The position numbers and the translations under genes were made by a program. Under the pieces are notes generated by a model that saw nothing but the letters and a program-made list of their open reading frames with translations, was not told the origin of the DNA and made no database searches. Shown here one piece after another: positions 52,576 to 60,556 of a stretch of DNA of 64,000 bases; position 1 is the stretch's first letter, and each line of letters opens with the position of its first letter. The DNA is from an uncultured Alphaproteobacteria bacterium. GTDB lineage: Bacteria; Pseudomonadota; Alphaproteobacteria; UBA9655. The stretch is taken from positions 1-64,000 of the forward strand of contig CALBSK010000033.1 in NCBI GenBank assembly GCA_937967795.1, given 5' to 3'.

Positions 52576-54315
52576 ATGCCAGAAAATGAAGAAAAAAAAG
52601 ATATGACCAACGCATGGGGGACCTTTCTTGAAACTTTTCAGGAACAAAACCAGCGCCTAGCAAAAACGTATTTTGAAGGGATGCAAAATCATTTTCCCTT
52701 TCCACCCACCTTAATGGGGGATATCTTTTTAAAGACAGGACGCGCCCTTCTCGAAAATCCCTCTTACCTTCTTCAGGCGCAAGCCAATCTTTTGGAAGAG
52801 GTCAACACTCTATGGCAAAAAATGCTTTCAGCTGAGCAAGAGACGTTTTCTGAACCCTCTTCAGATAAGCGCTTTCATCATGAAGCGTGGAAAACTGTTC
52901 CTTATTTTTCTTTTATAAAAGAATACTACATAATTACCTCGGGATGGTTGGAGACTCTGGTCTCTGAGGTGAATGGGCTTGATGACCCCACTCGTCAAAA
53001 ACTTCAATTTTTCACCAAGCAACTTGTGAATGCGGTTTCTCCCACTAATTTTCCCTTCACAAATCCTGAAGTGCTTGAAGAACTCGTCAAAACGCAAGGC
53101 GTCTCCCTCCAAAAAGGATTTGAGACCCTTCTTCAAGATATCGAATCGGGAAGTTGGATGAAGATGACTGATCCTTCCGCTTTTGAACTGGGGAAAACAA
53201 TCGCCTCCACAAAAGGGGAAGTCATTTTTCGCAATGATCTTTTTGAGCTTATCCACTATACACCCAAAACAAATAAACAATACGCTATCCCCCTTTTGAT
53301 CATTCCTCCTTGGATTAATAAATTTTACATTTTTGATTTAAGCCCCAGCAATTCCTATGTTAAATGGATGCTTGAACAGGGATATAATGTTTTTATCATT
53401 TCCTGGATAAACCCAGGACCTGAACATGCCTCGAAAACCTTTGAAGACTACCTTCTCGAAGGGACTTACCGCGCTTCAGATTTTGTCTGTTCACTGACAG
53501 AAAGCTCTTCTTTGCACGCGGTGGGTTATTGCGTAGGCGGGAATATGTTAACTGCTTTGAGTGCTTATCTCGCCAAAACGCAAGCTTCCTTTTCGTTTCA
53601 ATCCCTCACTTTACTCGCTACCATATTTGATTTCACAAAAGTGGGAGACTTAAAGGTTTTTATGGACGAAGAGACGCTTCAGTCCATGGAAAAAAATCTA
53701 GCTGATAAAGGGTTTTTAGAAGCGAACACCTTGAAATCGATTTTCAGCTTCTTGCGACCCAATGAGCTTCTTTGGTCCTTTTTCATTAAGAACTATCTTT
53801 TAGGTCAAATTCCTCCAGCCTTTGATTTTCTTTATTGGAACGCCGATTCCATACGCCTTCCTGCCAATCTCCATAGCTTCACCTTACGTAAATGCTTTCA
53901 AGAAAACCTTCTGATGAAACCTGGGGGAATTAAAATCAACGGCATTCCCCTTGATTTGAGAGAGATTACAACCCCGACTTTTCTTTTAGCGACGTTAGAA
54001 GATCACATTTGCCCTTGGAAAAGTTGTTATCCAGCCGTAAATTGTTTAAAAGGCCCCTTAGAATTTGTCTTGGCTGGATCTGGTCACGTTGCGGGCGTTA
54101 TGAATCCCCCTTCAAAAAATAAATATTATTACTTTACAAATCCCCTTCTTTCACTTCAAGCAGAAACCTGGTTCGATACGGCTACAAAAAATGAAGGATC
54201 TTGGTGGATACAATGGGAGAAGTGGCTTCGCCCCTTAAGTGGCAAAAAAATCCTGCCGCCCTCCCCCTATCCTTCTTTAGAACCCGCGCCTGGTTCTTAT
54301 GTCAAAGAAAAATAA
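52576..54315 (+). CDS. phaC: Poly(3-hydroxyalkanoate) synthase, class I
   Basis: PhaC polymerises hydroxyacyl-CoA to PHA storage granules in the cytoplasm. The 579 residues have the lipase-like box GYCVGG with the catalytic Cys319 and the late Asp (LATLEDHICPW) and His (GSGHVAGVMNPP). The N-terminal half shows the family fold and the conserved LIIPPWINKFYIFDLSP (about 241-257). It has no strong Shine-Dalgarno. No phaA, phaB or phasin gene is adjacent, so monomers must come from genes elsewhere. Length is typical for class I. Confidence 0.94.
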   Translation: MPENEEKKDMTNAWGTFLETFQEQNQRLAKTYFEGMQNHFPFPPTLMGDIFLKTGRALLENPSYLLQAQANLLEEVNTLWQKMLSAEQETFSEPSSDKRFHHEAWKTVPYFSFIKEYYIITSGWLETLVSEVNGLDDPTRQKLQFFTKQLVNAVSPTNFPFTNPEVLEELVKTQGVSLQKGFETLLQDIESGSWMKMTDPSAFELGKTIASTKGEVIFRNDLFELIHYTPKTNKQYAIPLLIIPPWINKFYIFDLSPSNSYVKWMLEQGYNVFIISWINPGPEHASKTFEDYLLEGTYRASDFVCSLTESSSLHAVGYCVGGNMLTALSAYLAKTQASFSFQSLTLLATIFDFTKVGDLKVFMDEETLQSMEKNLADKGFLEANTLKSIFSFLRPNELLWSFFIKNYLLGQIPPAFDFLYWNADSIRLPANLHSFTLRKCFQENLLMKPGGIKINGIPLDLREITTPTFLLATLEDHICPWKSCYPAVNCLKGPLEFVLAGSGHVAGVMNPPSKNKYYYFTNPLLSLQAETWFDTATKNEGSWWIQWEKWLRPLSGKKILPPSPYPSLEPAPGSYVKEK

Positions 54316-54502
54316 AGTTATCAGGCAAGCCATTTTTCGAAAGATCTATGTTTTAGATTAAATCTATTATTGGACACATAGGGCCTCTTTTTTTCTTAGG
54401 TTGGCTAGAATAATATCATTCTAGAACATGAATAGTATTGACAAATTTATCCTCATCCCCTAAATAACTCCCCACATTTATTGAGAGTTTTATCCCAAAA
54501 AG

Positions 54503-55894
54503 ATGAATAATCTTTCTTTTTTGACCCATTTAAAAACCAATGGACCTCTGGGAAGTAAGGATCAATTTCATGTCTTCCTTATTTTTTTTATAGCGATATA
54601 CGTTGTTGAATTGTTTGTTTTTTGGCCTGGAGTTATTAGGCCTGATAGCCTTACACAATTACAGCAAGCTCAAACAGGCGTCTTCAGTGATCATCACCCT
54701 CCTATTATGGCTCTTTATTGGGGTTTTTTGAATTCTATATATCCTGGGCCAGGATTGATGTTCTTAACACACATGTCTCTCCTTTTTGGGGCAACTCTCC
54801 TTTTTGCTTCTTTTTTTAAAGATTCTCGTTGGTGTTGGTTTTATCTTTTTATTCCTATTTGGCCTCAAATATCTTTTTATTCTTCCTTTGTTTTAAAGGA
54901 TGTTGGGTTTACGTTTTCTTTCCTTTTTGTATGTAGCATTCTTACTTTTTACTCCCTTCATCAAAAAAAACTTCCCATAAGACTTGCATTGCCCATTTGT
55001 GGGTTATTGTTTTATGGAACTGCTGTTAAGTTTCAAGCCGCTTTTGTTCTGCCGTGTTTATCTCTTTGGCTAGCCTATAGCTTAAACGCGTATCGTTTCT
55101 CTTTTACAGTTCTTTTTCAAAGCCTGCTCTTTTTTTGTCTTCTTTTGGGATCCGTACAATTCTTTAATCATCACATGACACACAAAAAAGATCATTCATG
55201 GCAATTTGTGAAGCTCTACGACCTCGCAGGAATAAGTCTCAAGAAAAATGAGGATCTTTTCCCTGATTTTGTAAAAAACAAACCCTTCTTTTCTATGACC
55301 GCATTAGCAAGGAAATTTAATTCACAAAGGGTGGACGAACTTGTTTTCGATGCAGAGCCCCTCCTCATCAAAGGAAAAACCGAACAGCAAAGAAATAGCT
55401 TATGGTATACGTGGTTAGAAGCTATTCAAAACTATCCTGGATCTTATTTTCTTCATCGATGGGAGCTTTTTCAACATTTGCTTCGCAAATCTCCCATTAA
55501 AAGTATGTCTGAAATTGCAAGTCACCAAGAATTTATCCCTTCTCTCATTAGGGATATTTTGCTGAGATGTGAAGCCCATGGGTTAACTGTTTTTTTTAAG
55601 ACCATAACATCTTTTGGATTTTATTTACCCTTTATGATGCTCTATTTGGTATTAGGGCTGGTTTGCATAAAAAGAGATCCGTATGCTATTCCTCTTGTCT
55701 TTTTGAATTCAACAGGATTAACCCTTCTTCTGGTTTTATTTGTTTTTTCAATGGCCTCTGATGTACGTTATATTTATTTAACGATGTGTTGCTTTCATTT
55801 TTCTCACCCTTTTTTCTTTAAAACGTTTAAGAATTTTATAGAGAAAGACCAAATCTATTGGATTTTCAAAAAGAGGAAAATTACCACAGCTTAA
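54503..55894 (+). CDS. Polytopic membrane protein, GT-C glycosyltransferase-like
   Basis: The 463 residues contain about ten to eleven hydrophobic segments. The first periplasmic loop reads WPGVIRPDSLTQLQQAQTGV, SDHHPPIMALYWGF, which resembles the acidic loop-1 motif of GT-C lipid-linked-sugar transferases (Asp in a loop after TM1, D-H-H-P-P). This family (similar to DUF6020 and dolichyl-mannosyltransferase-like proteins) uses polyprenyl-phosphate sugars in the inner membrane. No start-adjacent partner gene is present; 187 bases separate it from phaC. Function not assigned. Confidence 0.6.
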   Translation: MNNLSFLTHLKTNGPLGSKDQFHVFLIFFIAIYVVELFVFWPGVIRPDSLTQLQQAQTGVFSDHHPPIMALYWGFLNSIYPGPGLMFLTHMSLLFGATLLFASFFKDSRWCWFYLFIPIWPQISFYSSFVLKDVGFTFSFLFVCSILTFYSLHQKKLPIRLALPICGLLFYGTAVKFQAAFVLPCLSLWLAYSLNAYRFSFTVLFQSLLFFCLLLGSVQFFNHHMTHKKDHSWQFVKLYDLAGISLKKNEDLFPDFVKNKPFFSMTALARKFNSQRVDELVFDAEPLLIKGKTEQQRNSLWYTWLEAIQNYPGSYFLHRWELFQHLLRKSPIKSMSEIASHQEFIPSLIRDILLRCEAHGLTVFFKTITSFGFYLPFMMLYLVLGLVCIKRDPYAIPLVFLNSTGLTLLLVLFVFSMASDVRYIYLTMCCFHFSHPFFFKTFKNFIEKDQIYWIFKKRKITTA

Positions 55895-55976
55895 ATGTGA
55901 TAAAGTAAAAGCCATCCCCTCTAGCTTTTAGATCGTTTTTTTTCTAAACTCCCCCTCATCAAGAAAAGAGAGTCAT

Positions 55977-57503
55977 ATGGCAAAAGCCGTCGTATTATGT
56001 ATTTTAGATGGATGGGGACACCGGCAAAACGGCTCTGATAATGCTATCGTGCAAGCCCAAACACCCCATTGGGACGCTCTAACCGCAAGCTCCCCTCACA
56101 CCCTTTTAGAAGCTTCTGAAGGCGATGTGGGTCTCCCCAAAGGTCAAATGGGGAATTCTGAAGTGGGCCATATGAACATAGGCGCAGGCCGCATCATTCT
56201 TCAAGACCTTCCTCGTATTGATGAAGCGATAAAACATCATACTCTTGAAGATTTGTCTCCTTTAAAAGACTTTATCAAAGCTCTTAAAAAAACAGGAGGA
56301 ACATGTCACCTTCTTGGCTTATTATCTGCAGGCGGCGTTCATTCTCACGAGCACCATATTAAAACACTTGCAACTCTGCTCGCAACTCGGGGGATTCCTG
56401 TTGCGCTCCATGCCTTTTTAGATGGTAGAGATACGCCTCCGAAAAGTGCGGAAGGATACCTTTCTTCCTTTTTAACTTTCATTAAGGAGCAGCCAGGTAT
56501 TACGCTCGCAACGATAGGGGGGCGCTATTATGGAATGGATCGAGATAAAAGATGGGATCGAATTGAAAAAGCTTATGAGACAATCATTAACGGAATACCT
56601 GTTATAGAAAATCCCTTTTCCTACCTTCATCGAAATTACGACGCTCACGTCACCGATGAATTTATATTGCCAACAGCTATTAAACCTTATGCGGGAATGA
56701 AAGAGGGCGATGGACTCTTGATGGCTAATTTTAGAGCCGATCGTGTACGCCAACTTCTTATGGCTCTTTTAGATCCCCATTTCCAAGATTTTAAAAGATC
56801 GCGGCAAATTCCTTTCTCAACAGCGTTAGGTTTGACAGACTATTCTCAAACCCTTAATACGTGGATGAAGACCCTTTTTCCGCCTGAGTCTCCCCATGAT
56901 GTTTTAGGAGAAATCATTGCGCATCACGGCCTAAAGCAATTGCGCATCGCCGAGACGGAAAAATATGCTCACGTTACTTTTTTCTTTAACGGAGGACGTG
57001 AAGACGTTTTCCCGGGAGAGGACCGTATTCTTATTCCTTCTCCCCCTGTGGCCACCTATGATCTTAAGCCAGAAATGTCCGCCTATGAGCTTACAGATCG
57101 TTTAATAGACTCTATTGAGAGTAGAAAATATGCTCTTATCGTGGTCAATTATGCCAATGCGGATATGGTCGGTCATACGGGAAATTTTGAAGCAGCAACG
57201 AAAGCCGTTGAAGCGGTGGATACGTGTTTGGAACGCATAAAGAAGGCTGTTGAAAAAACAGACACCTGCCTTCTGATCACTGCGGACCACGGAAATGCGG
57301 AAGTGATGTATGAGGAAGCCCTAAATTCACCCCATACAGCCCATACCCTAAATCCTGTCCCCTTCATTATGTTTAATGGACCACCAGCTTTCCTTCATCC
57401 TGGAAAGCTTTCTGATATTGCCCCCACTGTCTTACAAATTTTGGGTTTTTCCCCCTCTCCCTTAATGACGGGCTCTTCTCTTTTGGAGATAAAGTATGGA
57501 TAA
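55977..57503 (+). CDS. gpmI: 2,3-bisphosphoglycerate-independent phosphoglycerate mutase
   Basis: GpmI interconverts 3- and 2-phosphoglycerate in glycolysis, using Mn and a phosphoserine intermediate. The 508-residue protein starts AVVLCILDGWGHRQNGSDNA with the metal Asp, and the catalytic Ser lies in GQMGNSEVGHMNIGAGR (about 57-73). Later metal ligands are in NYANADMVGHTG and ITADHGNAEVM. It is full length and overlaps the next gene by 8 bases, heading the gpmI-envC-ctpA-rppH block. Confidence 0.98.
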   Translation: MAKAVVLCILDGWGHRQNGSDNAIVQAQTPHWDALTASSPHTLLEASEGDVGLPKGQMGNSEVGHMNIGAGRIILQDLPRIDEAIKHHTLEDLSPLKDFIKALKKTGGTCHLLGLLSAGGVHSHEHHIKTLATLLATRGIPVALHAFLDGRDTPPKSAEGYLSSFLTFIKEQPGITLATIGGRYYGMDRDKRWDRIEKAYETIINGIPVIENPFSYLHRNYDAHVTDEFILPTAIKPYAGMKEGDGLLMANFRADRVRQLLMALLDPHFQDFKRSRQIPFSTALGLTDYSQTLNTWMKTLFPPESPHDVLGEIIAHHGLKQLRIAETEKYAHVTFFFNGGREDVFPGEDRILIPSPPVATYDLKPEMSAYELTDRLIDSIESRKYALIVVNYANADMVGHTGNFEAATKAVEAVDTCLERIKKAVEKTDTCLLITADHGNAEVMYEEALNSPHTAHTLNPVPFIMFNGPPAFLHPGKLSDIAPTVLQILGFSPSPLMTGSSLLEIKYG

Positions 57504-58497
57504 GGGGTTTTTATTTTTCTTATTTCTTCTGTGGAGGTCCTCTTTATTGGCTGAAAATAGTCATCAGGACCTCACCGATATTCAGACCGGTCTTTCCCAA
57601 AAGCAACAACAGCTTTTAGGAGAAACAGCTCACTTTGAAAAAAACCTCCATGATCTCTCTCTCCTCTATAAAGAGAAGAAGACGTACATGACGCGCACGC
57701 GAGATGAAATTGCAAAGAAGCTCCTTCTTTTAAATCGCCTGGGGCGTATCCCCCCTTTGCGCACGTTGGTGGACCCTACCATTGGGCAGAATGCAGTACG
57801 AAGTATTATCTTGGTTCGAGCTTTTATAAATTCTCTTAAACATCAAATGCAACGAGCTCAGGCTGAAATAAATGAAATCTCAATTTTTTCTAAAGAAATT
57901 GAGGAAAAGGCCCAATCTCATACGCAACTTCTTCAGCTTATTGAACGTCACCAAACCCAACTGACGGATTTAAAAAACCAAAAGATCGAAGATGTTAAAA
58001 TGAATGAGTTAGAGCGCCTCTCAAAGGAAGACGATGTTAATACTATATTGGCTGAAAGTCGAGCAACTCTTTCCAAAAAAGAACGGGCCGCAACCCGCGC
58101 AGCCGCAGACAAAGGATTGCCTTTTCGTTGGCTTGAACGCCCTGTTGTGGGTAGAATTATTAAAAATGTCGTTCTTCAAAAAAAATTTAATCCCAATGGC
58201 CAAGGAATAATATTCGAAACGAAAAAAAATGCAGAAGTCCTTTCTCCCTCTGAAGGAGTAGTAGCTTATAAAGGCCTTTTTCAATCTCAAGGAGAAATTT
58301 TGATCTTAACCCATGGGAAAGATGTTTATACGGTTTTGATGGGGATACATAAAATTAATGCAGGTGTCGGCCAAAAGGTATATGCTGGTGAAAAGTTAGG
58401 AACGATGGCAGGGTATGGGGAAAAACCCCCCATGCTATATCTAGAATTAAGGCAACAGGGAAAAGTTATTGACCCTCTACCATACCTTGCTGAGTAA
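57496..58497 (+). CDS. EnvC-like murein hydrolase activator, degenerate M23 domain
   Basis: The 333-residue protein has a short signal peptide (FLFFLFLLWRSSLLAE), a coiled-coil region (about 25-190, for example LSQKQQQLLGETAHFEKNLH) and a C-terminal LytM/M23 domain (about 215-330). The catalytic metal ligands of M23 are missing: the first His motif is replaced by NPNGQGIIFETKKNAEVLSP and the H-x-H by YTVLMGIHKI. It therefore resembles EnvC, which activates cell-wall amidases at division rather than cutting peptidoglycan itself. In Alphaproteobacteria such genes often sit between gpmI and ctpA. Confidence 0.85.
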   Translation: MDKGFLFFLFLLWRSSLLAENSHQDLTDIQTGLSQKQQQLLGETAHFEKNLHDLSLLYKEKKTYMTRTRDEIAKKLLLLNRLGRIPPLRTLVDPTIGQNAVRSIILVRAFINSLKHQMQRAQAEINEISIFSKEIEEKAQSHTQLLQLIERHQTQLTDLKNQKIEDVKMNELERLSKEDDVNTILAESRATLSKKERAATRAAADKGLPFRWLERPVVGRIIKNVVLQKKFNPNGQGIIFETKKNAEVLSPSEGVVAYKGLFQSQGEILILTHGKDVYTVLMGIHKINAGVGQKVYAGEKLGTMAGYGEKPPMLYLELRQQGKVIDPLPYLAE

Positions 58498-58510
58498 ACA
58501 TGGAGTTACA

Positions 58511-59902
58511 ATGACCACAAGAGTATTTGGATTATTGGGTATGATTTCTTTTTCGGCCATTGTCGTCGCCAGTTTTTATTCGACAGCTTACCCAAAAGAA
58601 GATGTCAAAACCTCCTCTTCTACAAAAACATCTTCCCCGTCTTCTCAACTTGATTCCCACATGTTTGATACCATCCTTGATCGCATTAAAGAAGATTATG
58701 TGGAAGAAATCACCGATGAAAAGCTTTTAGCAGGTGCTCTCAATGGCATGCTCACTGCGCTTGACCCCCATTCTGCTTATCTTGATCCTAAAACCTATGA
58801 TGAATTGAAAATCAAAACCAAAGGCGAATTTGGTGGTTTAGGAATGGAAGTCACTATGGAAAATAGCTTGGTTAAAATTATATCGCCCATTGATGATACT
58901 CCTGCTCAAATAGCGGGGCTTCAAGCCGGAGACCTCATTGTTGCTATTGATAAAAAACCCATTACAGGCATGACCTTAACCGAAGCTGTAGAATTGCTTC
59001 GAGGAGCGCCAGGAACTCAAGTTCGGCTTCATATTAAGCGTGAAGGGAAGGACGTTTTCGAAAAAACCCTGACCCGAGCCATCATCCATGTGAAGGCTGT
59101 TAAATGGCGAACAGAGGGAAACATCGGTTATATGCGAATCGCCACTTTTAATGAAACGACGGTACCTCTTTTAAAAGAAGCCATGGCGGACATTAAAAAG
59201 AAGCTCGGTCCAAAACTCGAAGGTCTCATCATTGATGTGCGAAACGATCCTGGTGGGCTTTTAGAGGCAGCTATTGGGGCGTCTAACCTATTCCTTACCA
59301 AAGGAGAAGAAATTGTTTCAACCCGCGGCCGCACGAAAGAAATGGATTCACGCGCTTATGCCGATTCTACGGATATTTCTGCAGGTATTCCTATTGTCGT
59401 TTTGATTAATGGTGGATCGGCTTCAGCTTCGGAAATTTTAGCGGGAGCAATCCAAGACAATCATCGAGGTTTAGTAGTGGGAACAAAGTCCTTTGGAAAA
59501 GGCTCTGTGCAAGTTGTTTTACCGCTTACAAATGGAGGAGCCATTACTCTTACCACAGCACGGTATTACACCCCTTCTGGTCGTTCTATTCAAGCCAAGG
59601 GCATTGAACCTGATATTGTCATTGAACAAATTCAAACGAAGCTTGAAAAAGTTGATGAAACCGATTTCCTTCATGAGAAAGATTTTGTAGGCGCACTTGA
59701 CACTGTCCAGGAGAATAAGTCTTCTTCTAATAAAGTAAAGGAGGAGGGACAGATAAAACAGCAAGAGACTGAACCAGTCGATAGTGAAATGAAAAAGAAG
59801 AAAAATGAAATTGAAGATTACCAACTTATGCGTGCCATTGATATTGTGCGCACAATGGTTCTCACCCAAGAATATAATACGCACTCCCCAAAAAAAGAAT
59901 AG
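58511..59902 (+). CDS. ctpA: C-terminal processing serine peptidase CtpA (S41)
   Basis: CtpA is a periplasmic or membrane-anchored S41 peptidase that trims protein C-termini. The ATG at 58511 (463 residues) is preferred over 58469, which overlaps envC; GGAG lies 6 bases before it. A signal anchor (VFGLLGMISFSAIVVASFYS), an N-terminal helical region (about 40-85), a PDZ domain (about 95-170; VKIISPIDDTPAQIAGLQAG) and the catalytic domain follow, with Ser in NGGSASASEI and Lys in GTKSFGKGSVQ. A C-terminal 70-residue Glu/Lys-rich tail is unusual but also found in other alphaproteobacterial homologues. Confidence 0.95.
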   Translation: MTTRVFGLLGMISFSAIVVASFYSTAYPKEDVKTSSSTKTSSPSSQLDSHMFDTILDRIKEDYVEEITDEKLLAGALNGMLTALDPHSAYLDPKTYDELKIKTKGEFGGLGMEVTMENSLVKIISPIDDTPAQIAGLQAGDLIVAIDKKPITGMTLTEAVELLRGAPGTQVRLHIKREGKDVFEKTLTRAIIHVKAVKWRTEGNIGYMRIATFNETTVPLLKEAMADIKKKLGPKLEGLIIDVRNDPGGLLEAAIGASNLFLTKGEEIVSTRGRTKEMDSRAYADSTDISAGIPIVVLINGGSASASEILAGAIQDNHRGLVVGTKSFGKGSVQVVLPLTNGGAITLTTARYYTPSGRSIQAKGIEPDIVIEQIQTKLEKVDETDFLHEKDFVGALDTVQENKSSSNKVKEEGQIKQQETEPVDSEMKKKKNEIEDYQLMRAIDIVRTMVLTQEYNTHSPKKE

Positions 59903-59938
59903 GGGTATCCTATTTAAGAAACAAAGAAGTAAGATTTT

Positions 59939-60433
59939 ATGCATTTATTTAAAGATGAATTCGGAGATCCATTATACCGTCCCGCTGTTGGGATGATGCT
60001 TCTTAATGCGGAAAATAAAATTTTTGTCGGACAGCGCATAGATAGTAAAGACGCGGCTTGGCAAATGCCCCAAGGAGGCATTGGCCCCACTGAAGATACG
60101 GATCAAGCAATGCTTCGCGAGCTTCAAGAAGAGATAGGAACGCGAAACGTCGAAATTATTGTTAAGTCTAAAACTTGGTATAAATATGACTTGCCTCCCG
60201 AGCTTGCTGGACGGCTCTGGAAAGGAAAATTTAAAGGTCAAAAACAAATTTGGTACGCCTTGCGCTTTCGCGGCAAAGACAAAGATATCAATATCCACAC
60301 CTATCATCCCGAATTTAGGGCTTGGAAGTGGATCGATAAAAGCGAACTTTTGGATTTAATTATTCCTTTCAAACGAGATCTTTATGCTCATGTCCTTAAT
60401 GATTTATGGGACTATATTTTAAAACATACATAG
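59939..60433 (+). CDS. rppH: RNA pyrophosphohydrolase RppH (Nudix)
   Basis: RppH removes pyrophosphate from the 5' end of mRNA, starting decay. The 164 residues contain the full Nudix box G-x5-E-x7-R-E-x2-E-E-x-G (QGGIGPTEDTDQAMLRELQE then EIG, about 43-65). The N-terminus YRPAVGMMLLNAENKIFVGQ and the YALRFRGKDKDINI segment are typical of the alphaproteobacterial form. It follows ctpA by 36 bases, the usual place in this class. Confidence 0.95.
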   Translation: MHLFKDEFGDPLYRPAVGMMLLNAENKIFVGQRIDSKDAAWQMPQGGIGPTEDTDQAMLRELQEEIGTRNVEIIVKSKTWYKYDLPPELAGRLWKGKFKGQKQIWYALRFRGKDKDINIHTYHPEFRAWKWIDKSELLDLIIPFKRDLYAHVLNDLWDYILKHT

Positions 60434-60556
60434 AATTTATGTAAGATAAAAAGCTATTTTCGTGTAAATCATTTAAACTAAAAAATCCCCGAGAATTTTT
60501 TGTACCTCTTAAACACGTCTCTTGTGAAAAAATAATTTTTGTGGCTAAATTAAAGA

